Assembly (NCBI GenBank): GCA_031310005.1
Contig: CM062379.1
Coordinates: 3,162,001-3,226,000, forward strand
Length of the DNA stretch: 64,000 bases
DNA from: Dactylellina haptotyla
Taxonomy: Eukaryota > Ascomycota > Orbiliomycetes > Orbiliales > Orbiliaceae
Reading direction: 5' to 3'
Shown here: one piece after another, positions 35,962 through 48,900 of the stretch
Numbering within the stretch: the first letter of the stretch is position 1
Layout of the letters: each line of letters opens with the position of its first letter
Program-made: the position numbers and the translations under genes
The notes under the pieces: generated by a model
Told to the model about the DNA's origin: nothing
Seen by the model: the letters and a program-made list of their open reading frames with translations, nothing else
Databases searched by the model: none

Positions 35962-37175
35962 CTAGTCCCTTGACGGTGACGGAAGCGAAACGTGCTGATC
36001 GGGAAGCCAGAATGACTGTTCAATGATTTGATTAGCAAATTTCCATTTCTCAAACCGAATTCGGATCTGTGAGAGATATACATACCACTTCCTTATTCGC
36101 AGTAGCGAATATATGATTCCTGGGATTGAATGCGACCACGGAAGCAGCCCCCTTAGGGCTGTCCAGCTCCAAGAAGGGGAGCAGATTCTTATCCTTATCC
36201 GCGCGCTTCATACTCATATCCCACATCGCCAACGACTTCTCACCCTGCCCGCCGACCACGAATGCCGCGTCAGGAGTAAAACACAAATCTCCACTGGCCT
36301 TCAATATATCCCACTTGCCATCTCTGCCGACGGGCGTGGGGGACTTGCGTTGTAATCTGCACTTTAGCTCTCCCTTGAAACTGTCGATGATGTAGTGCAC
36401 CTTCGCGTTGGTGCCAATCATGAGTAGACGGCCGTCGTTGCTGAATTCGACCTTGGTCCATTCGGGCATCATTGGCGGGTAGGAGAACTGCTTGAGATAA
36501 TCGTCGTCGAGGATGGGGAACATGGCGAAGGGTTCCTTGTCGAACATGCGGACATCGTAGAGGAAGACATGGGAATGGTGGTGGGATGCGACGGCGAAGG
36601 AGACGCCCGTGGGGTCGTGGGCGATCTGGGCGGGGGCGTCGATGTTGAGGCAGCCAGCGACGTTGGTGGAGCGCAGGTCCCAGAAGCGGATGGTGTTGTC
36701 GAGGGAGGAGGAGAGGAAAAGGTCGTTGAGGGGGGATACCTCGAGGCAGTTCACGGGCGACTTGTGGCCTTTGAAGTAGCGGATGTAGGAGTTGTCGTGG
36801 AGGGAGAGGTAGCGGATCGTGCCTGCACGATATGTATTAGCATCCCGGGGCCTTCACTGCAAGGAAAGTAGAGATAGAGTATATACCATCCTGCTTAGTG
36901 CTGGCGTAAACGCAATTGGTGTTCGTATGAGTGAAGCGGGCGAGATGGACGCCGTACTTCTTGCTGAACAGCTCCTTGGAGTGCTTGCCCAACTTGCAGT
37001 CGTAGAGCTGGATGGACTCGTCGTCGCAGGCCGCCAGCAGCCATTCTCCGGTGTCGTCAAAGTCGAGCGATGTGATGACGGATCCCTGGGAGGAGTTCTT
37101 GAGCGACTTGGCGGGCCGGTAGGACTGGATCACGTCGGCGAGACGCTTCGCGGTGGGCTGGGCGGTGGAATACAT
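35962..37175 (-). CDS. SWD2: COMPASS/CPF subunit Swd2 (WDR82 orthologue)
   Basis: Three exons, 36887-37175, 36086-36822 and 35962-36015, give 359 residues, close to yeast Swd2 (329). Introns are 64 and 70 nt. The protein is a single seven-bladed WD40 propeller. Visible blades include SLDFDDTGEWLLAACDD, NTIRFWDLRS and FVVGGQGEKSLAMWD. Splicing of the last intron adds a short FWLPD tail in place of an early stop. In yeast Swd2 sits in two complexes, the Set1/COMPASS H3K4 methyltransferase, where it reads H2B ubiquitylation, and the cleavage and polyadenylation factor. The start is taken at the ATG of MYSTAQP. The frame stays open a few codons upstream without a better ATG. It is transcribed divergently from OAC1. 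Confidence 0.92.
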
Positions 37176-37978
37176 CGCATCGCTGAAGGCCGAGGTGAGG
37201 TTGGTTGCCGTTGGAGATGTTGGCGATGTTTTGGAGGTCGCGCGAGGAAAACAGCGATGACCGCGCCAAGCACCGACGCCCAGTCGATCGGGCGGATCCT
37301 CAACACGCAGTCACCTCACTTGGTTCTGGTCGGTGGAGACGACGATATCACTCATCCGCTCCCATGCACATTGATACATACATACATAATACATACATAT
37401 ACACTATTCGCATGGGTGCACCCGGGTTTGGGCATGCCCGCCGCCAGCCCTACACTATCCGATATCAGGTTCGGACATCCAGCCCAGCAAACAGCCCGCC
37501 GTGCTCGCCCTCGTACTCGCCCGTAGAATAAGCTCATCATGATGCGGCAGGGATTGGGCAGGTATCCGCATTTACCCGCAAGGAACAGTCCGGTTCGGCG
37601 TCGGGCTTGGGACCTTTCTTATTAGCTCGGTACCCACCAGCTACACCAACCTGCGATACCTTCATCTGGAGACTAAAGCAAGAGAGAAAAAATATTCTAT
37701 GCCAATGGAACGGTAACGGTAAACCATAATACAAACAAGACATCTTGCCAGCTGCTCGAAAGCTTCATCCGAATCCGCGGCACTCCTCAAACCTTATTGC
37801 GGGGCACCACTTTCGGCGTTTCCACCACCCGGACGGGTATTCATTCAAACTCCGACTTCTCGACCTCGTTCAACCTCGTCATTTAAAAAGGCAGGAAGAA
37901 GCCTGCCCTTCAACTTTTTCACGTCTCACCAATCGATCAATCGCAAACGTCGGCTGGAGTTTTCACCAATATTTCACA
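37176..37978. promoter_or_regulatory. Bidirectional promoter of SWD2 and OAC1
   Basis: About 800 bp between divergent start codons. It contains a short CATA/TACATA microsatellite at about 37372-37402 and, closer to OAC1, a CT-rich leader. No specific factor sites are claimed. Confidence 0.45.
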
Positions 37979-39213
37979 ATGCCGCAGACCACAGCTGGCG
38001 GCTTCATCGCTGGCGGTCTAGCTGCATGCGGCGCCGTCACTGTCACAAACCCGTTCGAGGTCGTGAAAACTAGGTATGCCCGCCCCGAAGTCCAACAGCT
38101 CTCAACGCAGACAATCCGGTTCTCGCGACCATTCTCCCGCCGTACTGGTTTTACCGTCCGCTGACCGGTCGATATTGACGAACTGTAAAGATTACAACTC
38201 CAAGGAGAACTTGCCGCCAGATCGGAGGTCAAGAAGGTCTACACCGGTATCTTCCAAGCCCTGGGTCTAATATATCGAACCGAAGGATTAAGAGGAACGC
38301 AGAAAGGACTCGGTTGTGCCGTACGTTCCCCTCGGGGTTTATGGAAGTCAATATGAGTATTCGAATAGATATCTAATTATACATTTATAACCCAGTATAT
38401 TTACCAAATTCTCCTAAACGGTAAACAAATCCCGGCCACATTTTGACAGTTGCGGCATCGATACTAACAGTGTTATCAACTAGGCTGTCGTCTCGGTTTC
38501 TATGAGCCAATCCGCTCATCCACCGCCCTCCTCGTCTCCGGCGACGCTAAGAAGCAAATACCCTATGTTAACGTCTTTGCCGGGGCCCTCTCCGGCGTCA
38601 TGGGCGGTATCGCCGGGTCCCCCTTCTTCCTCTTCAAAACCCGGTTACAATCCTACTCCCCCGCATTCCCGGTCGGCACGCAGCACCCCTACAAAAACTT
38701 TATCGAAGCCGGGAGAACGATATATGGCGCCGAGGGTGTGAAGGGTTTATACCGCGGCGTTACAAGCGCGGTAGTAAGAACTGGTGCGGGTAGTAGTGTC
38801 CAGCTGCCTACGTACTTTTTCGCGAAACGACAGATTGAAAAGTACGATCTGCTGGAAGAGGGCCCGTTGAAGCACATTGCGGCGAGTGCGTGCAGTGGAA
38901 TCGCGGTGTGTATTGTCATGCATCCGCCGGATACAATCATGTCGAGGATGTACAATCAGAACGGGAATCTGTATTCAAGTTTAGCGGATTGTTTTGTCAA
39001 AACAATCAAAACGGAAGGGTTGCTTGCTCTTTATAAGGTGAGTGACGAATTTACATAAACCGCAGGAGGAGACGATTATACTAATATGATATGCTTTTCG
39101 TCTAGGGCGTCACGGCTCATTTGGCTAGAATATTACCACACACGGTGCTCACGCTTTCTTTAGCAGAGCAGACCAATAAGCTGGTCTCAGCGGTAGAAAA
39201 CAGGATATTATAA
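37979..39213 (+). CDS. OAC1: Mitochondrial oxaloacetate/sulfate carrier
   Basis: Five exons, 37979-38073, 38191-38320, 38396-38420, 38484-39037 and 39106-39213, give 303 residues, typical of the SLC25 family. Exon 3 is only 25 nt. Three about-100-residue repeats are visible, each with a Px[DE]xx[KR]-type signature: NPFEVVKTR at the start, the divergent SPFFLFKTRLQ in the middle, and HPPDTIMSRM near the end. The degenerate second and third motifs and the YEPIRSS segment are features of the Oac1 branch, which imports oxaloacetate, sulfate, thiosulfate and isopropylmalate across the inner membrane. The short N terminus has no cleavable presequence, as usual for carriers. Substrate assignment is by family resemblance. 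Confidence 0.9.
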
Positions 39214-39445
39214 TATATTTTTAGAATTATGTGGTTGGTATAATCTTTCTCGACGGCGAATGTTTCCAATAGAAATATTATACGTAGATAAAAGTTCCGA
39301 TGGTTATTTTTGAGCAAGCAAAAAGCAAACGGTGGATTTTAGATCTTATTTTATTGAAGAGTTAATGCAATATACCAAGTCGTTTTCGGAGCTGAAATAT
39401 CTATCTTTGATGCTATTCTACGTACACTGATTTCTCGTGTAGCTT

Positions 39446-40897
39446 CTATTTCTTCCATCCATATGTAGCCGCCAGTCTACCTTTTAGATGCTCAGCAGCA
39501 GTGATTACTTTCCCTTCACCGCCCGCTTCCATTGCACCTCTCTTCTTACCGCGCTCGCGCAGGAAACTGCTAGGGACAGGGACTAGGAGGGCGGTATCAA
39601 CCGGGTGACAAAAGAAAGCCATCGAGTATCTATCCTCGCCGCCGATGCTAGCAGAAGGTGGCACAACTACCCTGTGGATAGTGCTCTTGAGATAGCCGCC
39701 AGTCCAGTATGCTTTTTATCTGTCAGAATTTTTTCATACACCAAGTTGATAGAGACTTACATAACAGATCACCAATGTTAACGAGAATTGGTGGAGGTCG
39801 TGAAGTATCCACTGACTCCGGATGGACGGGGACAGGTTGCCACCCCTTCGAAAGGATCTCGAGCCCCTCCTGTCCGGGTCGCTGGAACAGTAGCGTGATA
39901 CTACCGTAGTCTGAGTGAGCTCCTGCTCTGATATCCTTTTCAGGGACATAGCCTGCTTCTGCGGGGATCACTGGATACTACATATGGCAACTTATATTAG
40001 ACTAAATACGCTCGTTAGTTATTAGAAGGCAAACCAACATGTAATAGCCGCATGATGCTTCCCGAAGGTCCAGATTTATCATGCCTAGAGGAGAACCAGT
40101 CTTTACCGCCGGCGTCTTCGTCGATCTTTAGACCCATGGCGAAAAGTTGGAGGAGTCTGACACAGAGATTGTGGCAAGAGTCGAAGAAGTCGCTGAGATA
40201 GGCTTCATCGTCGAGGAGGGAGTCAGGGATTGCCTGCTGGGCTTTTCCGTCTTTGAATTCGCCGAAATTGAAGGCTCTGGTATTAAAATATCGGTTAGCT
40301 TAATTGTATTGAAGTTTCCAACAATGCAATCTTTACTCCTTGAAATCGCCCCTCTAAATATATCCGTAGCTGTTAGCTGCATGTATATAATATTTTAGAT
40401 GACAGTATTTATTCGCTAGAAATGGTAAGGAGGTGTTATAGAATTCGAAATAATACGTACTGTCTGGTGCTCTGGATCTAATGTCTCTGAGAGCATCGAG
40501 CTCCATCCTTTATTCTTTATATATCACTGTAAGTCATCTGTTTGATACTTGGATAAATCAAGTCGATAAAATAGGACGGGTTGTACATTCTCCGATATGG
40601 CGCACTTTGCTTTCTCCTCTCTTGGGGAACCAAAGAATTTTTTCGACTACCCGGCATACCGCCATCATAAAATCATTAGAGCGAAGGCTTCAAAAAGATG
40701 GTTGGCAATTTAAATCTCACCAGATCGAACATGTGTTGAACGCTGTTGTAGTCGATATCTGTGCTCTCGAGCTCTACAAAGACGAACCCGAACGTCGCGG
40801 CGGCGTCGACCAATCGGTCTGCGGTTTCTGCGTCGATTTGCGAGACATTGATCACGGGGATCTGTGCTGTTGCAGCAGGGGCCGATTCAGAAGCCAT
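39446..40897 (-). CDS. 2-oxoglutarate/Fe(II)-dependent oxygenase, isopenicillin N synthase-like
   Basis: Seven exons on the minus strand, 40721-40897, 40587-40646, 40461-40514, 40337-40353, 40039-40276, 39761-39977 and 39446-39711, join in phase to 342 residues. The N-terminal DIOX_N domain begins IPVINVSQID and includes FFGSPREEK and LDPEHQ. The double-stranded beta-helix core carries the iron triad His203-x-Asp205 (AHSDYGS) and His267 (STIHRVV), and the 2OG-binding Arg282-x-Ser284. All are intact, so an active enzyme is likely. Exon 4 is only 17 nt and intron 6 only 49 nt. The intron 5 donor (GTTGGT) is weak but the join is required by the conserved RLLxYP core. Substrate is unknown: fungal relatives act in secondary metabolism or small-molecule degradation. 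No biosynthetic cluster is visible next to it. Confidence 0.85.
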
Positions 40898-41870
40898 TTC
40901 TCTTTTGTAGTTTATAAACAAGTAATTGCGTACTCGAGCTTGGCCTTTCCAGTTCAAGGATTCGGGGAGTTGTTGTCGGGTAGATATGGGATCGATGCAA
41001 GCGATAGATAAACGATATGATAGTATACTAGCTCCGCAATATATAATTATAAAATACTTATATAATTGATCAAAGTTTCATTTCTAGATTTTCAGAACGA
41101 TCCTGACGGGGAATATTCATTCGCAAATTGAAGCACGCCGGAGAACATGGATGATATCACGCGACCTGTTCCGGCAGTTACTAGTACTTGAAGCCTTCTA
41201 AGCTTATCCGCGTATGTGCAGCCGGAGAACATCCGCTGCGGTTGCTTGTATCGGGAAGGTTCTCAATAACGTTCACACTCGCAATCTGCGTAGGTAGACG
41301 GATAGGGTACAGGAGGGATGGTCGCCCCCGGTTCGTTTGGGACTTGGCCGGCCCTCTCTAACGGTTCGGCCCATTAACAACAGGACAGTGGCTGCAGGTA
41401 CTCGGCTGGTTACTAACTTACAATGGCCATTCACAAACCATTCATTCGAACGATTTTACAGCTGGCAGCGGTGGTGGTGGTGGAGCAGAGGGCGTGTTGC
41501 AGGTTGTAGCGAGGACGTTTGGCGGCTCTCCTTCGCCGTCCCCAGACCGCCAACCAACTAACTACCTCCAACTAACCGCACCTCCAAACACCACATCCAC
41601 CACCCACCACATTCACATCCACCACCCCCCTTCGAAAGACACGCAGACCATCGATTGCTCGCGTGGAACTGGATCATAGGAGCTTCGGGCGCGCTCTTTC
41701 TTCATCATTACCGGCTTATTCTATCACCGATCACCTCTCTATCACGTTGTTCGCTGCCATATTTAACCTCCCCGTTCTGGAGTACTTATAGCTCCTCCCA
41801 CTTTCGAAGCTCCTCCACACCACGAGCCAGACTCCCTTTCTATCCACCTCTCATAACCCACACATACAAA
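40898..41870. promoter_or_regulatory. Divergent promoter region between the 2OG oxygenase gene and MKT1
   Basis: About 970 bp between divergent starts. The MKT1-proximal 300 bp is C/T-rich with CCACC runs (41520-41640), a typical leader. No gene found. Confidence 0.4.
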
Positions 41871-44239
41871 ATGCCCGCGCCCAGTGCTAGAACTGTTACC
41901 CCTCTATCGATAGGTGGATCCAGTAAGCAAAACCCCAATCGTTCTTCCCATACACCGCCTCCCAAAATATACTAGCCTCAAGCTAACACAAACACCGTCC
42001 GCCCCGTAGTCCGTAACTTCGACGCCTGGTCCACCAACCGCCTACAAAATCTCCCAGTCTCCGTCCTCAAAGATACTGTAGTCGGCATCGATGCCGGCAA
42101 CTATCTCAAAAAGCTCATCGATGGGCCCGGCACAAAAGAGCCACTAGTCCCAGCTCTCGGCGGGTTCCCGTTCAGTCTCAGATCTAAGATCGAAGAAGAC
42201 CTATCGCAATGGCACCAGGCCGGGATCAAGCCTCTATTCGTCTTTAGCGGCATCCAATTTCTCAGAACCGAAAAGCCATCCGCAATGGCGGAGTTGGCGG
42301 CGAAGAATCGTATCGGCGCATGGTCATTGTACGACAATGGACACGCGACACAAGCCGTAGAGGCATTCGGCGAGTCCGGAGTTTTGCACCCCCAAGAAGC
42401 TTATAGATTCCTGAGGGAGATCTTGGTCGAGCACAATGTCGAATTCCAGGTGGCGCCCTACTCGGCTTGGGCGCAGCTGGTGTATATGGAGCGACACCCG
42501 AAGCAGTTTATCGATGCTATTTTCGGACCTGCGGAGGTGTTCTTCTACGATGTTGAGAAGGTTATCACGGGATTCAATTTCTCAAGACAGTCATTTTCAT
42601 GCCTCGGAAAGAAGGCGATTATGCAGGATCTCGGGGGGTTGAACCACGAACAATTTGTTGACGCTTGTATCCTGTCAGGCTTTGACTTTTGCAGCACACT
42701 TCCAATCTTGGAGAAACAGAATAGCAATCTGTTCAAGACTTGTTTGGATTTTTTGAAGACCTGCCGGAGTGCCACGGGTATAGTAGCACAGTACAGCGAA
42801 TCCCCAACAATCCGAGACTCTGGGTATCTTGATAAATACAGGAGAGCTAGACTCGCTATCAAGCACCAGCCCATCTTGACTGATGACGGGAGAATAGAGC
42901 CTATGAATGTCGAGGAGGCTCCAGGTGATATGCATGAGTTTATGGGCAACAGATTGCCCGAGGAAGTTTACTTTTACTTATCGAGAGGTGTGATCGGCTC
43001 CTCCGTTCTCGATATGCTCGTTTCCGGCGAGTTACACGAGCTCCCCCCTCTCGACTCAGGAGAAAACGACACATACAAGGTCTTCCTAGAGAGTTTGCAG
43101 ACGCTACGCGCACAGTGTCTATCCCTACTTGCGCAACCGCTCCAGCACTGGTGGAACAACAGGAAGATCTCAGTCATCTACTGGTACGACAAGGCCAATC
43201 CGAAACAACTATCATTCAAAGATATAAACCCCACACTCTACGAAACTACCAACACCTGGAACACAAAGGAGAGCGTATTTGGGCCTACTTTAGAGGCATA
43301 CCCCGGTAAATCGCTACTTGGCTTCGCAATCTCTAGTTTGAACGATAAGGCGTTCGCCACCAAGACCACCGCGCCAAAGAGCCATGATAACCTCCTCAAA
43401 ACCACCAACGAAGTCGTCCTAAACACATTTTGGAGAACACTTCAGATTAGAGGCTTTGTTGGAGCAGACCATCAATTCACACCGTGGGGTAACGTGCTCG
43501 CAACCGCTTTGTCGACCTTGAACCCAGAGGATGAGCTGGAAGAGGCATGCTACCTCGGTATTGAACTTCTAAAAGCCAAATTACTCAGACATGACCCCAA
43601 CACTTTGAGCCAATACTCCGGCCGTGACACCGACAAGCGGTACTGTAGCTTGATCTCCCGCGTCGCATCTCTCGGCAAACTCCGCCATAATAGTATAGGA
43701 TACACTGGCCCACTCAGCCGAACCCTTCTGACCTACAACTCGATAATACGACTTATGACCAAAAACCTTGAGAATCTAATGCAGATGGTTCTCACGTCTT
43801 TACTTATGAATGGGGATGCGGACCGCGATGATAGGAAGGACTGGCACACTCTCGGCCTATCGATTCCGTTTGCGGAGGATATCAATTCAGGCCTGGGTAT
43901 TGCAGTGAAGACTTACCTTGATGAATTGACGAACACGGATGATCCGACATCGTATGAGACTCGGTTGAGAATTCAGAGTGAGGAGTTGATTCCGCAGATG
44001 TTTGTGCAGAGCGTGGATGTTATGGCAGACGTCGGAAAGGCGTTTAGGTTATGGGATGCGGTACGTAGCATATTTCCTCTGATACAATCTAATCGGTTAT
44101 TCTTCGGCGATTTACTAACTGGGGTTTTTTTCTAAAGATTATGGCGGGTATCAACTCGGCACCAGATAATTTGATAATTGATACTGCGAAGTTCACGGAT
44201 GCGGATAACTGGCTCAAAGCTCGACGACCAGTTTCTTAA
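41871..44239 (+). CDS. MKT1: Post-transcriptional regulator Mkt1 (XPG/FEN1-like fold)
   Basis: Three exons, 41871-41922, 42010-44060 and 44138-44239, give 734 residues (yeast Mkt1 is 830). Introns are 87 and 77 nt. The N-terminal XPG-N-like domain starts with VVGIDAGNYL at residues 41-50, and an XPG-I-like segment (QDLGGLNHEQFVDACIL, then SGFDFC) follows at about 217-243. Several acidic residues of true nucleases are replaced, as in other Mkt1 proteins, so catalysis is doubtful. The C-terminal half corresponds to the Mkt1 N and C domains, ending in a short tail supplied by the last exon. Yeast Mkt1 works with Pbp1 in polysome-associated control of mRNAs such as HO and mitochondrial-protein transcripts. 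Identity is confident. Target RNAs here are unknown. Confidence 0.92.
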
Positions 44240-44984
44240 AGCGATCCGAAGATAATGGGTTTTCAAGGTGTGCCTTTTTAATTTTAACTTTCTCTTTGTA
44301 CACATCAAGTACCAATTGTACGGCGTTACAATTATGGGTAGAGGGATGTTGGGGAAAATAAAATAAGGGAGACATACAGCCTCGGGAAGCCTTGATGGGT
44401 GTGCAGAGATATTAATATAATCAAAAAACCATGAGACTTGGAAGTCTGCCAATCAATAAAAAACCTTCAAGTGATCTAGTGAAAGACTGTTGAGCCTAAG
44501 AAGCTTTAGAATCACATGAATAACATACATACACCGAGTACAACGGTAGTGATGAGAAAGAAGTAAATCCAAATCTGTTTGCATTAGAAAGTCTATTTTT
44601 GATTGCAGTAGCGCCCAAAAGAAAAAGTCTATCAAGAAGCAGCAAACAGTAATATTACATATTCGTGTGCAAAAACCATATGAAAACGGAAAATACCTGC
44701 AAAACACCTCGCTATGTACTGAAGAAAAACAGAAAAAGAGAAAGGATATTGTCATGGTCTAAAGTCATAAAAATCCGAGCCTCCGCACAATTTGCGAATT
44801 GAATTGACCCGGGAGGACTTACCGTTTGTAGCAATCTTGATGTATAATATAACAATCTGTGTGAGGGAAGATATATGGGAGTGGCTGTAGCAATTTGTAC
44901 CAGTTGTAATGCTTGGGGAGGTGCAAAATAGTATAGCCATACTGCATCTCCAAGAAACCTGGCAAAAGTCGAAGAATGATACTC
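44240..44984. other. Convergent intergenic region between MKT1 and TFIIE-beta genes
   Basis: About 745 bp of AT-rich sequence with 3' UTR character from both sides. No coding frame or RNA gene is supported. Confidence 0.4.
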
Positions 44985-45938
44985 CTAGTTGTAATCGCGA
45001 AGCATGCCCGCAAGATGGGTATTTGTGATTCTTCCCCTTCTCGGCTTCTTCGTCTTCTTGCTAGTATCCTTCTGCATCGCCTTCTTGATGGTAGCCGGAT
45101 CGACGCTGGTTGGTTTCAAGCCGGCACGCTCGAGTTCTCCGGGCAGCTCAGCCGGCGGCGGGATCACAATCTTCTCCCAGATGGTCTTAAACTCTTTATA
45201 CCGCCCGTCGGCGATGCGTTAGCATTGTACCTCCTGTATTATCATTATCCCATATCGGGGATTTCATCTCAGAAAGGAGAAGCGAATATTACCATCGTCA
45301 ATGTTCACGTTCAAACTCTTGTCGTTAATCCACACCATCCTCGCCTGCCCGTCCTTCTTCGTCCTCGTCACCAAGATGTCCTTGCTAGCCTCTAAGTCAT
45401 CGATCGTCTGTAATGCTCCCGACCAACCGTCTTTCAACTCCTTAACGCTCAAACCCTGCGCAGTCGTCGAGGCCTGTAGATGCGTGAGCAGCTGCTGGGC
45501 GCTGCGGATGTTGTGCAGCGGTTTGAACGCGTAGGAGTCCGAAACATGGTCGTACACGAGTTTGTCGTGGCCTTTGAGCACTTCAACCATCGTAGAGTCC
45601 AGCGGCTTTTGCAGGAAATCCTCGAGTTGGAGGCGGGTGAGCGGCTTCTCGACTTCTTTGAGGTGCTCGACGAGATGGAGGACTTGGGTCATGATGTACT
45701 GGCCCATTCCTGTGTCGGCGGGTTGCGAATAGACGACATTGTTCTTGACGGGTTTCTTCTTTTTGTTGACAGAGTTTGGGTTCGAGGTGCTACCACCGCC
45801 TGCACCGCTACCGCCAGGCGTCGACGCGGGGGAAGGCTGGGTTGGGGCCGGGGACGGGATGTGTCGGCGAGCTTGGGCAAAATTGCCCTGGCCCATGACG
45901 CCAGATTTGAAGCTGTTGAGTTTCGCGTTCAGCGACAT
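44985..45938 (-). CDS. TFA2: Transcription initiation factor IIE subunit beta
   Basis: Exons 45293-45938 and 44985-45193 give 284 residues (yeast Tfa2 is 328). The 99-nt intron uses the acceptor ending GGTATAAAG, which restores the conserved IDD-EFKTIWEKI sequence. Other AGs in the intron give wrong frames. The N terminus (about 1-75) is Ser/Pro/Gly-rich, followed by a Lys-rich patch. Two winged-helix domains lie at about 85-165 (TRLQLEDFLQKPLDSTMVEV) and 165-215. A C-terminal basic helix region ends in GRITNTHLAGMLRDYN. TFIIE binds the pre-initiation complex and recruits and stimulates TFIIH. The ATG of MSLNAKLN (45938) is chosen over an in-frame ATG 41 codons upstream because the upstream stretch is unlike the family. 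Confidence 0.92.
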
Positions 45939-48900
45939 GGTGGGCGCGCTGTAGATGGGTCCAGGAGGGCGCAGAAGGGTGCAGAAACGACCTGGGAGTA
46001 TGCGTGATGGTGTCGAGGTGGGTTCGGGTCCGGATATACGTCGTCGCGGTAGTGACGACAAGGATTGTCGGAAGGATTCGTGGTTTGATGGATTTGGAGG
46101 TTGGACGGGATGAGGTCAGGCTGGGTTGACGCGAGGTGAGCAGCTGCCGCGGCAACACGTTCCGACCGCCAATATCCAACACCCTGTTAGATTTTCTGGT
46201 ATATCGATATCCGTACCATGCACCCTGGACTTGGATATGTCAATACACATCCTGTTGGAAATATGGTATCTGGCTCATAGGGTCGGATTTCTAAGTAGAT
46301 AAGAATCATTTCACTGGACTTAATGAGGTTTATATCCTAGACATTAGATTTGTTAAGCTACTGTGGAAATCATTACCCCTAGGCCTAGTTATACCTTTTG
46401 TTCTTCGAAAATCCAAAGAACCTATCGGTGCTTTAAATGAAGTTACTTCTCAGATCTTTATGAATTAGAGGCTCGCTCTCTATATAGTTTGTACTACCTA
46501 TTCAAACAATCTTGTTCCGCGGGAAAGCGCAATCAGTCCCTAGCTCCGTCAGCTGGTGCTGATTGGAATTGTAACAGCTTTGAGCAGCAACACCATGTTG
46601 TATTCGTTATTTCTCTCCTCAACTTGGTAGTGCGTACAACAGGTCATGTTCAATGGGTCCTCGCCATGGATATTCGTTTTCTCGACCTTTGATTTCTGTA
46701 AACGTATCACCTCCACATATGCTGATTCGCTATCTTCGAACACTTGCCAAGATTTGCGCAGTGTATGCACGCCGCCCGCATCTTGTTAGGGTGAACATAG
46801 TTAAAGTTATGAATCCTTCTAAACAAAACCGAATCTCAATCTCATATCGAGGATAGTTCTATCACCTAATTGTCGCGAGGTGCTACCTTTACTCACCTCC
46901 GGCAATGCTTAACTCAGCTGAGACATGACGAAATCTTGATCAATCTGTCGGTGCAGCATCAGCGCATCCCGCCTGTTGAAGAGATTTTATACTCAGAGTT
47001 CGAATAATAAGCGCGTGGCTCAGCACCATACACTATATTAATCCATTAAAAGGTAATTGGTTAGTTGTACTCGTAGCCCTACAACGCGACAATTCTATAA
47101 ATTTATCGAACCCCTTCAAGCTACTGTCTATTTCACGAGTTCAAAGTACCGCCACCTATAAACCCTGTGCTTTGTTGTGGGAATTCAGGATCCTATGTTG
47201 TCAGACAAGGAACGATGACTTGTTGTAATTATCTTATACTAGGCAGGACATTACATCCCTTTTTTGCAGAAGTATTTCGACTATTCTTGAATATCCTAAC
47301 AATTCGATTCAGTTTTTAGGTAATGATTGGGATTAGCCCTTTATAAGTAGTGTTTATTTCATAGCCAATCTCGAAAGAGGTTTCTATGAAATTGGCCATA
47401 GCCACGACTGACAATTTATAAACATCAATGTATTTTTTTAAACAAATGTTTGAGGGCTGTCAGTCTCGTAACCAGCAGGCTGGGTCGTACAAAAATATTT
47501 CACATTTACACTTACTCCAATGCAATATTTTATAAACTTTCAAGAATTCAAACTGGAAATACGTCCAGATCTCAGTCATATATTAATTACAATGCCAAAA
47601 TATATTACAATACAGATAATTTATCCTTTTTTCATCGAAACAGTTTCGCTTGCCAAGCATTATCTTATGTCGTGTTCACGTGTGTTGATGTCGCCCGCGG
47701 CCGTCATGACCTCGTGGTGAAGGAACCACTATCAGACGATAATCAGGTACCAGGACGCGCATTGGAAATAAACATCTCTAATCAAGAGGGGAAAAAAGGA
47801 TTCCATAAATTTTTATAAATCCTCACCGGCCCGAGTCCGAGAACTACCCCTAAGGTGAGTCGCTTCAGCTCGCATGTGTTCTCATACTATTTTTGTCGCA
47901 ACGCCATCGATTTCATGCAGGGTCTCCGCAGCCCAGCAGCAAACCTGCGACACGTTCGGCGCCACAGTAGCCGCCTCAAACCTAACCTGGTCGGACACTT
48001 TTCTCCCATTCCTCCGTCTCTCTGTAAAGAAGAGAACAAAGGAGGAAAGTAAAGTAGAGCGTAGGGTAAAATAAACAAAAAAAAAACCCCCTCCCTTCGA
48101 GAGAAATCCCGGCTATCACGGCCCTGTCAAAAGTGCGCTTTTCTCTGTTGTGCGTGGACGTGCGGTCGCAAACTTCCCCATCGCGACGATGAATCGCATG
48201 CACATGCGCATAAGAGATCACAGCACTGTCAACACCATACCAGGAATTGACAACCATATCCGACTCACCCTTTCTACCGGGGTGTGCGTGTGTGCGCGCG
48301 CACCTAGTTGATCACAGCGCAGTCTTAGCTAGCTAGCTACAGCGTTAGTTTGTTCGCGAACAAGGAAAAAAAAAGTGGAGATGCTGAGAACGAGGAGTGG
48401 AGACATTGGAGGTATTTTCTAAACAAGATGTAATAGCCGTATCACAATATGCACAGACTGGACGTATGTAACATGGGCATGGGACCCACGGAGAAGGCAC
48501 GTAGAATTTACAATTGTTTTCTGAACTTTGGCAATTGGGTGGAAGGAAGGTTCGAGATGGAGAATTGTTCGTATATCATTGCATTTATATGCACCAAAAA
48601 GAAAAGAAGAAGAAACATGAAACAGAGAAATCGTGTCCAATCGATAAACGAAAAAGAAAAGAAAAGAAAGAAGATCAAGAAAAAGGACGTTGGGCTTTAT
48701 CAAATTTGTTTGCTTTGAGAGTAGAAAATACCAGGGATATCATTTTTTTGTCAAGGAGGAAACCAAGCGAGATAGCCGACGATGACGGAAAACAGCAAAG
48801 CTTCAATTTTGAAGGACATAGGTTGAGAGGATAGGTGACGACGTCGGCCATACATGGAAACAAAAAGAAGAAGCTATGCCATAAAAGTATATTACACGAG

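Noticed and set aside
45939-46061. In-frame upstream ATG extending TFIIE-beta by 41 codons
   Set aside because: The extension is Arg/Pro-rich and unlike the family. The start at MSLNAKLN fits known N termini better.
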